From the NCBI RefSeq assembly GCF_030252325.1, contig NZ_CP126981.1, positions 2,046,001 through 2,110,000 on the forward strand: 64,000 nucleotides of DNA. Direction: 5' to 3'. The DNA is from Candidatus Mycobacterium wuenschmannii (GTDB lineage Bacteria; Actinomycetota; Actinomycetes; Mycobacteriales; Mycobacteriaceae). The position numbers were made by a program, and so were the translations under genes. A model generated the notes under the pieces. The model had not been told where the DNA came from. It did no database searches and was given only the letters and a program-made list of their open reading frames with translations. Shown here one piece after another: positions 8,919 through 17,952 of the stretch (the first letter of the stretch is position 1; each line of letters opens with the position of its first letter).

Positions 8919-9346
8919 CACCCACTCCCCGCCCCATGGAGGTGACCATCCCGGGTCACCTGTTCGAACAGCTGCCGTTCTACGACGTGGTCGACGACGA
9001 CGACACGGTGGTGGTGGATCTGCAGAACCGAGATGATCTGGTGAACGTTCGCGGCGCACTCCAGGGCGGATTAGTCGCCACCCTCATCGATGTGGCTGGC
9101 GGTCGGCTCGCGATCAAGTACGCCACAGCCGGAGCGGGTACTGCGGACATGTCGATTCACTTCTTGGCGCCGATTGTCGAGGGTCCTGCCAGGGCGACCG
9201 CGACCCTGGTCCGTGCGGGCCGACGGTTGATCGTGGTGGCGGTCGATGTCGTTGATGTGGGCAGGGACCGGCTGGCGGCCCGGGCGACGCTGAGTTTCGC
9301 CGTGATGGAGCCGCGCGAACCGGCTCAGCCCACCACGGCTCCGTAG
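8915..9346 (+). CDS. PaaI-type hotdog acyl-CoA thioesterase
   Basis: 143 aa. The GTG at 8915 overlaps the hydratase stop by 4 nt and is in frame with a longer spurious frame. The hotdog core shows RGALQGGLVATLIDVAGGRLA, the helix and catalytic-acid region of PaaI thioesterases, followed by SIHFLAP and RRLIVVAVDV strands. It would hydrolyse stalled or aromatic-type acyl-CoA esters and free CoA. Its 3' end overlaps the convergent ACAD gene by 22 bp. Confidence 0.85.
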   Translation: MTPTPRPMEVTIPGHLFEQLPFYDVVDDDDTVVVDLQNRDDLVNVRGALQGGLVATLIDVAGGRLAIKYATAGAGTADMSIHFLAPIVEGPARATATLVRAGRRLIVVAVDVVDVGRDRLAARATLSFAVMEPREPAQPTTAP

Positions 9347-10362
9347 CGCGCGTCGGCCACTCGGTCCAGAGCGATGGCAGGTTCGCCGAAAACCATTGCC
9401 CAACCTCGTATCCGGCGGTAGTAGAGCTGGATGTCGCCCTCCATACCGAATCCGTATCCGCCGTGGATCTGCAGGCTTCGTCGTGTGGCGTCGCGCGCTG
9501 TCTCGTAGGCGAACGCGAAGGCCATCGCTGCCAGTTCGCGAATGCGATCGGGCTCGTCAGCGAAGGCGCACGCCGCCTTGAGTCCGAGCAGCCGTGCCCC
9601 GTCGGCGGCGGCAGCGCTGTCGGCCAGGGGATGCGACACGGCTTGGAACGTGCCGATCGCGGTGCCGAAGGCATGGCGTTGTTTGGCGTACTCAACGCCT
9701 ATCTCCACGGCCCGCTTCGCTGCGGCCGCCATCGCGATCGCGGTCAGCGCCAGCCACAGGTCGAGCGCATCGGCGAACATTTCACGCGCGCCCGATCCTT
9801 CGGCGAGCACCACGGGCGCATCGCCGATTATGATGTCCGCCAATGGCATTGACGCCAGGTTTGCCACCGCATTGCGGTTCTGCCCGATAGGCACTGCCAG
9901 GAGCCGACCTTCGACCAAGGTCACGACATGGTCTGCTACCGCCCCGCCGGGCACCATGCCCAATCGCGTCCCCTGGGCTTCGCGCGGCGCGAACGTGACG
10001 AGTTGCTCGCCGTCGAGTGCTGAGTGCAACAGGCCCTTACCCGCCTCGCCCGATTGAGCGAGGAGGCGTGCGGCGATCTGCGCTTCGATGAGCGGGGCTG
10101 AGGCGACAGCGCGGCCGAATTGTTCAGCGATCAGCCCAAGCTCAAGCTCCGAAGCGCCCCAGCCACCGGCTGATTCACTGACCGACATCTCCAGTGCGCC
10201 CGTCTCCTGCAGCGCTTTCCACAACTTGAGGTCGAAGCCCGACGGCTCTGCCGCGCGAATTCGCTCGGAAGTTGATTCGCGCGCAAACAAGGCGGCGAAC
10301 GAATCCACCAGCTGTCGCTGCTCGCCCGTTAAGCTCAGGTCCACGGCATCCGGTCCTATCAC
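9325..10362 (-). CDS. acyl-CoA dehydrogenase, beta-type subunit
   Basis: 345 aa, shorter than the usual 380-400 for an ACAD. The N-terminal helical domain starts LTGEQRQLVDSFAALFARE, and the C-terminal four-helix region has KQRHAFGTAIGTFQAVSHPLAD and IHGGYGFGMEGDIQLYYRR. The end lacks the GTxEVQRNIIA block found in the alpha type. The same end type occurs at 36823, 39194 and 51627. In the mycobacterial ChsE1-ChsE2 case such subunits pair with an alpha type to form an alpha2-beta2 FAD enzyme. The divergent neighbour at 10449 is an alpha type and probably the partner. Confidence 0.85.
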   Translation of the reverse strand: MIGPDAVDLSLTGEQRQLVDSFAALFARESTSERIRAAEPSGFDLKLWKALQETGALEMSVSESAGGWGASELELGLIAEQFGRAVASAPLIEAQIAARLLAQSGEAGKGLLHSALDGEQLVTFAPREAQGTRLGMVPGGAVADHVVTLVEGRLLAVPIGQNRNAVANLASMPLADIIIGDAPVVLAEGSGAREMFADALDLWLALTAIAMAAAAKRAVEIGVEYAKQRHAFGTAIGTFQAVSHPLADSAAAADGARLLGLKAACAFADEPDRIRELAAMAFAFAYETARDATRRSLQIHGGYGFGMEGDIQLYYRRIRGWAMVFGEPAIALDRVADARYGAVVG

Positions 10363-10377
10363 GTGCGGATATCATTG

Positions 10378-10393
10378 CTCTCAGATTTGAGAG
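10378..10393. promoter_or_regulatory. CTCTCA-N4-TGAGAG inverted repeat between divergent ACAD genes
   Basis: A perfect 6-4-6 inverted repeat sits between the starts at 10362 (-) and 10449 (+). The arms are the same TCTCA/TGAGA half-sites as in the GAGAA-N6-TTCTC dyads but in the opposite order. It may be the inner halves of two adjoining degenerate operators, or a variant site for the same regulator. A TAACAT that could serve as a -10 follows directly. Confidence 0.5.
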
Positions 10394-10448
10394 TAACATT
10401 ATCGGTGACCTACCTTGGCCGTGCGCAACGACAGATTGGCGTGCACAG

Positions 10449-11606
10449 ATGCACTTTCAGCTCGACGCAGATACCGCTGCATACCGCGACGGATTCCGAG
10501 CTCACCTCAACGACGTCCTGACCCCTGAATTCGAGGAACGCGTCTATCGCAGCGGCGTGTCACACGATGAGGAGTTCGCGAAAGGTCTTGTCACGAAGGG
10601 ATACTTCGCACCGGGGTGGCCTGTCGAACTCGGGGGGCAAGACCGCAATCTGTGGGATAACCAGATCGTCAAAGAGGAGCTGATGCGCTTCGACGCGCCG
10701 GTATACCTCTCGGAGACCACCCGAATGGTTGCCTCGATCATCCGCGAGATCGGCACACCGGCGATGAAGGACCGTATCCTGACCGGCGCGCTCAACGGCG
10801 ATATCACCGTCGCGTTCGGCTTCACCGAACCAGAATGCGGCTCAGACGTCGCCGCGGCCGCTACCAAGGCCGTCCGCGACGGCGACGACTGGCTGATCAA
10901 CGGCTCCAAGATGTTCACCACCAACGGCCACATCGCCGACTACGTGTTCCTGCTCGCCCGGACCAACCCGGACAAACCGAAGCACAAGGGTTTGACGATG
11001 TTCCTGGTGCCGCGCGACACCGACGGCTTCGATGCGCAGGCGGTGTGGACGCTGTCCGGGGAGCGCACAAACATCACCTTCTACAGCGACGTCCGTATCG
11101 GCGACGAGTGGAGGATCGGCGAAGTCGACGGAGGATGGCAGGTGCTCGGATTGTCCCTGCAGGACGAGCACGCCTCGGGGTGGGGGCCGCACCTGACGCG
11201 ACTGCTCCATCACTCCGAGCATTGGGCAACCACAACCAACGATGAAGGCACACAACCTATTACGAACACTGATGTCCGCCGCCGTCTCGCCAGGGTCGCG
11301 ATGGAAAACGAGGTGTCGGAACTGCTACTGCGCCGGTGTGTGTGGATGCTCGAGGAGGGCGATATACCGGTTGCGGAAGGCCCGATGTCCAAGGTGTTCA
11401 GCACCGAGGCGCTCGTGCGAGCGAGCCAGGACATGATCGAACTCGTCGGCACCGATGGACTACGTAGCTATCTCGACCCGACCGCCCCAGAACGCGGGAG
11501 GATCGAACACTCACTGCGGTTCTCGCTGGGAACCACGATCTATGCGGGCACCAGTGAAGTTCAGCGCAACATCATCGCGCAGCGCGGTCTGGGCCTACCC
11601 CGCTAG
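10449..11606 (+). CDS. acyl-CoA dehydrogenase, alpha-type subunit
   Basis: 385 aa from the ATG at 10449 (MHFQLDADTAAYRDGFRAHL); the frame is open to 10272 but that part is not ACAD-like. Recognisable blocks are FGFTEPECGSDVAAAATKAV, the FAD/substrate loop GSKMFTTNGHIADYVFLLART, and the C-terminal YAGTSEVQRNIIAQRGLGLPR. This is the usual full-length form. The divergent beta-type gene at 9325-10362 is its probable partner. Its TAG stop overlaps the TAG stop of the convergent TetR gene. Confidence 0.88.
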   Translation: MHFQLDADTAAYRDGFRAHLNDVLTPEFEERVYRSGVSHDEEFAKGLVTKGYFAPGWPVELGGQDRNLWDNQIVKEELMRFDAPVYLSETTRMVASIIREIGTPAMKDRILTGALNGDITVAFGFTEPECGSDVAAAATKAVRDGDDWLINGSKMFTTNGHIADYVFLLARTNPDKPKHKGLTMFLVPRDTDGFDAQAVWTLSGERTNITFYSDVRIGDEWRIGEVDGGWQVLGLSLQDEHASGWGPHLTRLLHHSEHWATTTNDEGTQPITNTDVRRRLARVAMENEVSELLLRRCVWMLEEGDIPVAEGPMSKVFSTEALVRASQDMIELVGTDGLRSYLDPTAPERGRIEHSLRFSLGTTIYAGTSEVQRNIIAQRGLGLPR

Positions 11607-12376
11607 CTCGCCGACCGGCGGGTTGTCGCGCGCGGCACCGCCTTGCGCGCCGGCTTAGACTGACTGTCGACAGGCGGGGTTACAGCCTGCTTGCACCACG
11701 CCCACAACTGGTCCTCGGTCAGCTTCGAACTCTTGCCGCCCAGATGGAAGACGCCGATCTGCGCGAGCGCCGTCAGCGTCGTGTTCATCAGTGTGGTGAG
11801 CTGCGCCGGAGTCAGGTCAGTGCGCACCAATCCCGCCTTGGCGCATGAGGTGATGATCTTCGTCAGCAGTTTCAGATGCGGCTCCCACACCTTGGCGAAG
11901 TCGTCCGGCCGCTCGATCTCCAGACTCAAGTTGTAGATCGTCATGACACGGCCGCCGACTGCTTCCGAGGACTCGGCGCGCGACAGCACGCCACGGCAGA
12001 AGGCCTCGAGTTTCTCCATCGGGCCGTCGGCCGCAGCCACATCCTGTCGGATGTCCTCGGTGAACTGACTCGTGACATTCTCATAAAGCGCCAACATCAG
12101 TTCTTCTTTGCCCGCGAAGTGTTGGTAGAACGCCCGCAGACTCAGATTGGACCTGTCGATGAGTGTCTGGATGGTGAAGTCGGCCTTGCCGGACTCCTCC
12201 ACCAGTTCAAGGGCAGTGGCCAGGAACCGCGAGCTGCGCGCGAGAGCGCGTGCTCTGGCCGTGCTCAAACGCCGTTCAATCGTGCGCTCTTGCCACGACC
12301 CGGGCACCTCAACCTCGGCATCAACCAGTTCCAGGCCGGAGTCGAAGTCAGTTCCGGCGGGCTTCTTTGTAGGCAT
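11603..12376 (-). CDS. TetR-family transcriptional regulator
   Basis: 257 aa. A basic, Arg-rich lead-in is followed by the TetR DNA-binding helices at about 48-100: FLATALELVEESGKADFTIQ, TLIDRSNLSLRAFYQHFAGKEEL. The remainder is the helical ligand/dimer domain, and the C-terminus is again basic (KPARKAVPRATTRR). TetR proteins with fatty-acyl-CoA or steroid-CoA ligands commonly repress such clusters. It is one of two regulators in the window, so it is a candidate for binding the GAGAA-N6-TTCTC dyads. The ligand is unknown. Confidence 0.88.
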   Translation of the reverse strand: MPTKKPAGTDFDSGLELVDAEVEVPGSWQERTIERRLSTARARALARSSRFLATALELVEESGKADFTIQTLIDRSNLSLRAFYQHFAGKEELMLALYENVTSQFTEDIRQDVAAADGPMEKLEAFCRGVLSRAESSEAVGGRVMTIYNLSLEIERPDDFAKVWEPHLKLLTKIITSCAKAGLVRTDLTPAQLTTLMNTTLTALAQIGVFHLGGKSSKLTEDQLWAWCKQAVTPPVDSQSKPARKAVPRATTRRSAS

Positions 12377-12728
12377 AGTGCCGCCAGAATACCGCGCCCC
12401 ACCATCAAAATGTGCGTTCTACCTACACGCGTATGTTGATTGTCACTGTTCAGAAGTGCTGATTTCCGCTTTTTCCTCGAGCAACGGAATCCCGTCCCGT
12501 CGAGCGGCTGCGTCCTTCGGCACTGCGCATCGCCGCTCCGGCCATCCCTCGGACCAACATCCCACCCCCATGGGCTCATTGGAGCACCCACGACCGAGAA
12601 CGCTCGCCGCCGATCGAAGCCTGGGCGCGCTGCGGTCACGGCATGAGGTACGGTGGAAATGATCATTCTCAGTATTCGAGTGAATGTGCCGCAGCCGAAG
12701 CCGCAGGCCGTTTCGAAGGAGTGGAGCC
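12377..12728. promoter_or_regulatory. 352-bp divergent intergenic region with a degenerate dyad
   Basis: This region separates the TetR gene (-) and the amidohydrolase gene (+). No coding frame in it looks real. At 12655-12670 it holds GGAAA-TGATCA-TTCTC, two mismatches from the dyad found elsewhere. AAGGAG at 12716-12721 precedes the TTG start at 12729. The rest shows nothing I can name. Confidence 0.5.
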
Positions 12729-13916
12729 TTGAGCGTAGACATCCGAATCGTCTCGCCGGACGACCATCTGGTGGAACCCGCCGACCTGTGGACCAGTCGC
12801 CTGCCGGCGCGCTACCGCGACATCGGCCCTCGCATTGTGCGCACCCGCGGACGGATGAATCCAGCAGTCACTTCCGACGTTGCCTTTATCGAAGACGACG
12901 AGGGCCGCGACGCAGATATCTGGCACTACGAGGATTCGGTGATCCCGATCCCGCTCATCAGCGCGGCGGCCGGCTATGAACTCGACGAGCTCACCACCGA
13001 CCCGATCACCTACGACGAGATGCGGCCGGGCTGCTACCGCGTCGAAGACCGGCTCGCAGACATGGATCTCGCCGGCATCGAAGCCTCGGCCTGTTTCCCG
13101 AATACCCTTGTGCGCTTTTGCGGTCAACGCTTCTTGTACGGCAAGGACAAAGACCTCGCGCTGCTCTGCGTCCGGGCCTACAACGACTTCCAGATCGATG
13201 AGTGGGGCGGCGGCTCGAACGGCCGGCTGATCCCGCTGGGCATCATCCCGCTATGGGATGCCGAACTCGCTGCGAAAGAAGTCGAACGCGTCGCGGCCAA
13301 GGGCATGCACGCGATCTGCTTCTCCGAACTGCCCGCCCGCCTGGACCTGCCATCCATTCACAGCGGCTACTGGGACCCCTTCTTCGCCGCCTGCGAGCGC
13401 AACAAAGTCGGCATCATGTTGCACATTGGGTCGAGTTCGACGCTCACCAAGTCCTCCCCCGATTCACCGCATGTCGTCACGAGCGCACTGATGGCCGTCA
13501 ACTGCACCATCGCCATGGTCGATTGGCTGTTCTCTGGCAAACTGCGGCAATTTCCCAACCTCAAACTCGCGTTCGCCGAAGCTCAAGCCGGCTGGATTCC
13601 GTACTACCTCCAACGCGTCGACGAGGTCTGGGAAGACCGGCGCGCCTGGGGCGGCATCCATCCGCTGCTCACCGAGCCGCCAAGCACCCAAGTTCCCGGC
13701 AGGGTGTGGTTTTCCACCTTCGGCGACCCAGTCGCGTTCCGCATCCTCGATTTGGTCGGCGAAGACCAGCTGATGTTCGAGACCGACTATCCCCACAATG
13801 ACACCAATTGGCCGCACAGCACCGCAGTCGCCAACAAAGCGACCGAAGGTCTCGACGAGGCAACAAAGCGAAAGGTGCTGTCCACCAACGCCAAGAACTT
13901 CTTCGGGATGGTGTAA
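12729..13916 (+). CDS. amidohydrolase-family protein (COG2159 type), paralogue 1
   Basis: 395 aa. The TTG at 12729 is chosen because AAGGAG lies 7 bp upstream and the following IRIVSPDDHLVEPADLW aligns with the starts of the other family members. It is a TIM-barrel metal hydrolase of the ACMSD/2-pyrone-dicarboxylate group: the N-terminal D-D-H, an internal MLHIGSSST strand carrying a His, and the C-terminal FETDYPHNDTNWP carrying the metal Asp are all present. Members hydrolyse or decarboxylate cyclic diketone-like or aromatic acids. Three paralogues lie at 32404, 37799 and 42469; this is the most divergent. The substrate is unknown. Confidence 0.82.
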   Translation: MSVDIRIVSPDDHLVEPADLWTSRLPARYRDIGPRIVRTRGRMNPAVTSDVAFIEDDEGRDADIWHYEDSVIPIPLISAAAGYELDELTTDPITYDEMRPGCYRVEDRLADMDLAGIEASACFPNTLVRFCGQRFLYGKDKDLALLCVRAYNDFQIDEWGGGSNGRLIPLGIIPLWDAELAAKEVERVAAKGMHAICFSELPARLDLPSIHSGYWDPFFAACERNKVGIMLHIGSSSTLTKSSPDSPHVVTSALMAVNCTIAMVDWLFSGKLRQFPNLKLAFAEAQAGWIPYYLQRVDEVWEDRRAWGGIHPLLTEPPSTQVPGRVWFSTFGDPVAFRILDLVGEDQLMFETDYPHNDTNWPHSTAVANKATEGLDEATKRKVLSTNAKNFFGMV

Positions 13917-13946
13917 CTCGCTGGCCGAAACCGTCCGGTCAGCCGT

Positions 13947-14771
13947 TTAAAGCGCCTTCCACTCGGGTTTGCGCTTCTCCAAGAACGCACGCGGGCCCTC
14001 GATCGCATCTTTGGTCAGCGCGACCTTCATACGGTAGTTCTCTGCGAGGAGCTCAGCCTCGTAGATGGGTAACGTCAGCCCCTTGCGTACGGCCATCCGT
14101 GAACCCCGGACCGCCAGCGGCGCATTGGAATTCACGATGTCAGCGATCTCCCAAGCCCGCGTCATCAGCGAGTCGTGCTCGACCAACTCAGTGAAGACGC
14201 CTAGGTCGTAGGCACGCTGCGCGTCGAGCCGCTCATGTTTGCCCATCAGGATCAGCCGCATCGCCATCGGCAGCGGCAAGATCCGTGCAAGTCTGACACC
14301 CTCACGCCCGGAGGTCACCCCGATGCTGACATGAGGGTCCATCAACGTCGCGCGCTCCGATGCGATGGTGATGTCCGCAGTGGTCACCAGGTCCATGCCC
14401 GCACCGCACGCAATTCCATTGACCGCGCAAATGATTGGTTTGGTCATCTGCAACCAGGGCGGCGTCGCTTCCTGCGGCGCATCCCACTGCCGCATCGAGC
14501 TCAGAATGGGCTCGCCCTGGTTGTCGATGCCGGCAGCATTCTCCATATCGTGGTCGGCGGCCTTGTTGACGTCCGCCCCAACGCACAAAGCGCGGCCCGC
14601 ACCGGTGATAATCACCGTCCAGATATCTTGCGAGCGTTCGATTTCCGCGTACGCGGTGGCTAGTTCAGCAATCATCTCGTCGTTGATCGCGTTGAGCACC
14701 TCGGGTCGGTTGAGGGTCACACAGGCAGTGCGACCCCTGACCTCCACCTCGATCGTGTCGTACTGTGTCAC
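13947..14771 (-). CDS. enoyl-CoA hydratase/isomerase (crotonase family)
   Basis: 274 aa, standard length. Core features are CVTLNRPEVLNAINDEM, GAGRALCVGADVNKAAD, and the oxyanion segment CAVNGIACGAGMDLVTTADITIAS. The tail EGPRAFLEKRKPEWKAL is typical of the family. It is the last gene of the minus-strand operon that starts with the aldolase at 17917, 14 bp after the 2-hydroxyacid dehydrogenase. Confidence 0.88.
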   Translation of the reverse strand: MTQYDTIEVEVRGRTACVTLNRPEVLNAINDEMIAELATAYAEIERSQDIWTVIITGAGRALCVGADVNKAADHDMENAAGIDNQGEPILSSMRQWDAPQEATPPWLQMTKPIICAVNGIACGAGMDLVTTADITIASERATLMDPHVSIGVTSGREGVRLARILPLPMAMRLILMGKHERLDAQRAYDLGVFTELVEHDSLMTRAWEIADIVNSNAPLAVRGSRMAVRKGLTLPIYEAELLAENYRMKVALTKDAIEGPRAFLEKRKPEWKAL

Positions 14772-14785
14772 CGGGCCGCGCCTCT

Positions 14786-15874
14786 CTATGTGCTCTTCGA
14801 CGGGGTCGCGGCTAGTTGCGCGGTCGGGTGAATTCCCAGGATCTCGTGGAACCTCTCGCAGTACCGCGGCCAGACATCGGGATTCAGCAGGCGCGGCGGT
14901 TTGTGACCATCAAAGATCGCCTGCCATTGCGTCGCCGTGGCGACGGCGATATCCCGTGCGGCTTCCACGGTGATGCCCGCGGTGTGCGGCGTGGCAACAA
15001 CGTTGTCGAGTTGCAGTAGCGGGTTGTCGTGGCGAGGCGGCTCCTCATGGAACACATCAAGACCGGCTCCGGCAATTTCGCCGTCGACAAGTGCGTCGCG
15101 CAGCGCCTCCTCGTCATGGACTGGTCCGCGTGCCGTGGTGATGAAAAAGGCGGTCGGCTTCATCGCGGCGAACTGCTCTGCGCCGATCAGACCGCGAGTT
15201 TCCTTGGTCAGGGGGCACGTCAGTTGAACGAAGTCCGAGCGCTCGACGAGCTCGTCGAGGCCCACCTTCCGCACACCACGTGCTGCGGCGCCCGCCTGAT
15301 CGACGTAGGGATCGAAGACCAAGACCTCCATGCCAAACGGCGCACACAGCTCGACGAGGCGTCCGCCGATGGCGCCGAGCCCGACAACGCCGAGCGTCTT
15401 ACCGAACAGCTGAGATCCCTGCAGCGCCATCCGATCCCCGAGCGGACCGCTCCGCAATGCTCGGTCGGAAACGGTGATCTTCTTGGCGAGGTCGAGCATG
15501 AACCCCAGCGCGTGCTCCGCGACCGCCTCAGCGCCGGGCCCGGAGTTGTTGCACGCCGCGATACCGGCACGCGTACAGGCGTCCACGTCGATGACATCGT
15601 ATCCGGCACCGGCCGAACAGACCGCGAGCAGCGACGGGCACCGCGAAAGCAGCTCTTCCCCGGCTAGCCACTGCGCGCCGTCGGTGACGCGGGCGACATC
15701 GGTCCGCGTGGCGACCTGATAGCCGTGCGCGGACTCCATCGCCGCCCAACCTTGTTCGGCAGGCGCCGTCAAATCGAGCGTAACGATGTCGATCTCGGAG
15801 TGTTCGAGGACATCGCCGGCCGCGGGATCAGTCCATCGCTCGACGACCAACTGCGGTCGTAGCGCGTCGGTCAT
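14786..15874 (-). CDS. D-isomer-specific 2-hydroxyacid dehydrogenase
   Basis: 362 aa from ATG 15874, with CCGGAG just before it; the frame is open further but not family-like. It reduces a 2-oxoacid or oxidises the 2-hydroxyacid with NAD(H). The Rossmann motif is VVGLGAIGG, the catalytic Arg is in TTARGPVHDEEAL, and the catalytic Glu/His pair is seen in FHEEPPRHDNPLL and ATPHTAG. It sits between the TauD-like dioxygenase and a crotonase, which suggests turnover of a 2-hydroxy or 2-oxo acyl fragment made by the HpcH/HpaI aldolase upstream. Confidence 0.88.
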   Translation of the reverse strand: MTDALRPQLVVERWTDPAAGDVLEHSEIDIVTLDLTAPAEQGWAAMESAHGYQVATRTDVARVTDGAQWLAGEELLSRCPSLLAVCSAGAGYDVIDVDACTRAGIAACNNSGPGAEAVAEHALGFMLDLAKKITVSDRALRSGPLGDRMALQGSQLFGKTLGVVGLGAIGGRLVELCAPFGMEVLVFDPYVDQAGAAARGVRKVGLDELVERSDFVQLTCPLTKETRGLIGAEQFAAMKPTAFFITTARGPVHDEEALRDALVDGEIAGAGLDVFHEEPPRHDNPLLQLDNVVATPHTAGITVEAARDIAVATATQWQAIFDGHKPPRLLNPDVWPRYCERFHEILGIHPTAQLAATPSKST

Positions 15875-15902
15875 CTCCGGTGTGCGCCTGATGCGCAGGC
15901 GG

Positions 15903-17018
15903 TCACGGCCGCGCCTTGGGTTTCGCCTGCGCCGCCTTGAACATGTCGGCAAGTGCGGTGTCGACGTTGCGGTAGTCGTTGCGTGCGATCGCTCCGTCAC
16001 GTCCGGGCACGATGTCGTATCCGAGCCGGAGGTCCTTGTTCTCCATGTGGAAGTACTCGCGACCCATCGGCAGGCGGCGGTCGTCGAGCGGGACTTCCAT
16101 CCACGCACGCAGGAAGCACCGAGCCTTCTTGGGGTCGTTGCTGCTGACGAAGTCGGAACGCGAGTGGCACATCGCGAAGTTGTTGGCGACGGCCGCTTCC
16201 CCTGATTCCAAACGAAATTCGACTTGTTGGTCGACGAGGATGTTGCGGAGCAGCTCCACCGCTTCTTCCTCGTGCGGGGTGAAGTCGCGGCCCAGGGTCT
16301 TCATCGCCGGCAGAATGCTGCTGTAGGTGAAGTTGATGCAGATTCGCCCGTCGATCTGCGAGAAGATTGGGACGTCGTAGGGCGTGACGTCGGGCTGGTC
16401 GTCGGGTTGTTCGCTGCGCCGGTGGTGCGGAAAGCCTTGATAGAGCACGTCAAGCAGATCGGGGCGTTCGGCCAGCACCCGGTTGTGCGCCGCCGGTCCG
16501 CTAGCGAACTGACTCTCCCCGCCTTGCGCCGCCGGGTACACGCACAACAGCGACAGGATGTCGGCCGCATCATTGTGCATGGCTAGTTCCGCACGGGATT
16601 TGGTCCCACGGGCTGGCTGGACGCCGCCAGGCAGGATCTCTTCCTGAACGCGCACCATCCGGTGCCCGAACGAGTTGTTCGACACCAGATATCCGAGATG
16701 GGTACAGAACGCCCAGTAGATGCGTTCCAGGTCCTCGATGGAGTGCTGCTCCACTGGGAAGCCACGCACACACGCCAGCCCTTTGCCGTACATCAGATCG
16801 TTGTAGAGCCGTCCCAGATCATCATCCAGGTCTGGGTGCCGAGCGTCATCCGGGGTGATTTCATCGCGGTCCTTCTGCGCAGTCTTGGCCAGAATCGATT
16901 CCAGCGCAGCCACGTTGCGGGCCGACAGGTCGAAGGCGAAGTCCTCCTTGCTCGCGAAGTCCGAGCCGGTCCACGCCATGGAATCGGCAACGGGTTCGGT
17001 GTAGATGGCGGTGGGCAT
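15903..17018 (-). CDS. TauD/TfdA-family 2-oxoglutarate- and Fe(II)-dependent dioxygenase
   Basis: 371 aa. The iron-binding HxD lies in AMHNDAADI (near 150) and the distal His is probably in AMCHSRSDF (near 290). FSQIDGRICINFTYSSI and the Arg-containing ARCFLRAW also fit the jelly-roll fold. Such enzymes hydroxylate unactivated carbons or cleave ether/sulfonate groups using 2-oxoglutarate and O2. It is second in the operon, 50 bp after the aldolase gene. The first codons (MPTAIYTEP) follow CCAGGAGGA, a good ribosome site. Confidence 0.82.
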   Translation of the reverse strand: MPTAIYTEPVADSMAWTGSDFASKEDFAFDLSARNVAALESILAKTAQKDRDEITPDDARHPDLDDDLGRLYNDLMYGKGLACVRGFPVEQHSIEDLERIYWAFCTHLGYLVSNNSFGHRMVRVQEEILPGGVQPARGTKSRAELAMHNDAADILSLLCVYPAAQGGESQFASGPAAHNRVLAERPDLLDVLYQGFPHHRRSEQPDDQPDVTPYDVPIFSQIDGRICINFTYSSILPAMKTLGRDFTPHEEEAVELLRNILVDQQVEFRLESGEAAVANNFAMCHSRSDFVSSNDPKKARCFLRAWMEVPLDDRRLPMGREYFHMENKDLRLGYDIVPGRDGAIARNDYRNVDTALADMFKAAQAKPKARP

Positions 17019-17068
17019 CCGGTCCTCCTGGTGTGTTGACGTCGCTTTCAGCTATCGGTTCGGACTCA

Positions 17069-17917
17069 TCACGAGGGTTCTCGTTGCGGCCCTTCGAGTC
17101 CACGGAGCGCGTGCGCCCGGGCTGTGGCCGCCTCGGTCATCATCCCGACGTCAGTTCCCGCCGAGATGAATCGCAATCCCAGTCTCACGAACCGATTCAG
17201 CAGGTCAAGAGACTTTATGCCGGCGATCCCGAGCGCCACGCCGTGATCACGACAAGCCGCTGCGACCGATTCTACTGCATGGTGGAAATGCTCATTCTCA
17301 TACTGGCCGTGGATGCCCATCTCGGCGGTCAGATCACTCGGCCCGAGCAGGATCATGTCGATCCCCTCGACCGCAGCGATGGCGCCGGACGCCTCGACAG
17401 CCTCCGGTGTTTCGATCATGACGGCCACGACGGTACGACGTTCCAGTAAGTCCACCAATTCGTCTGCCGGTAGCGGCTGATAGCCGCTGACCGCGTTGGG
17501 GCCGGCAATAGACCGATGCCCGATCGGCGGAAACCGTGCCGCCTGAACGACCGCCTCCGCCTCTTGCTTCGAATTAACATGTGGCACAATGATTCCCACA
17601 GCACCGCCATCCAAGACCCGCGCGATGATGCTGGGATCATGAGACGGCACGCGCACCAAGCCGGCGATCCCGGCCCCGATGGCGGTTGCGCATAGCAACT
17701 GCGCCGTCTCCAGTGACGTTGATGTGTGCTCGAGGTCGACGTAGACGGCGTCATACCCACAGGCCGCCGCGATCGCGGGAACCTCCGGGGTGCGTGAATT
17801 CAGCAGCGCCAGACACAGGACAAGCGCCTCCCCCTGCAACGCATCCCGCAACGCCGTCGCCATAGGCTCACCGTAGCGGACCGAGAATGGTGTTTCCACA
17901 ATCTCGTCAACGGTCAT
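17069..17917 (-). CDS. HpcH/HpaI-type class II aldolase (2-oxoacid aldolase)
   Basis: 282 aa from the ATG at 17917; an ATG at 17947 would add ten residues. The family motifs are all visible: YDAVYVDLEHTS, the active-site Arg in LVRVPS, GAVGIIVPHVNSKQEA, the metal Glu in VMIETPEAV and Asp in LLGPSDLTAEMG. It reversibly splits a 4-hydroxy-2-oxoacid into pyruvate or glyoxylate and an aldehyde. It heads a minus-strand operon with a TauD dioxygenase, a 2-hydroxyacid dehydrogenase and a crotonase. Confidence 0.85.
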   Translation of the reverse strand: MTVDEIVETPFSVRYGEPMATALRDALQGEALVLCLALLNSRTPEVPAIAAACGYDAVYVDLEHTSTSLETAQLLCATAIGAGIAGLVRVPSHDPSIIARVLDGGAVGIIVPHVNSKQEAEAVVQAARFPPIGHRSIAGPNAVSGYQPLPADELVDLLERRTVVAVMIETPEAVEASGAIAAVEGIDMILLGPSDLTAEMGIHGQYENEHFHHAVESVAAACRDHGVALGIAGIKSLDLLNRFVRLGLRFISAGTDVGMMTEAATARAHALRGLEGPQREPS

Positions 17918-17952
17918 TATCGGCAGTGACACCGATGTGATAACCATTAGCT

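Noticed and set aside
10378..10393. The CTCTCA/TGAGAG repeat as a transcription terminator
   Set aside because: It lies between two divergent starts and has no T-run; a regulatory site is more sensible.
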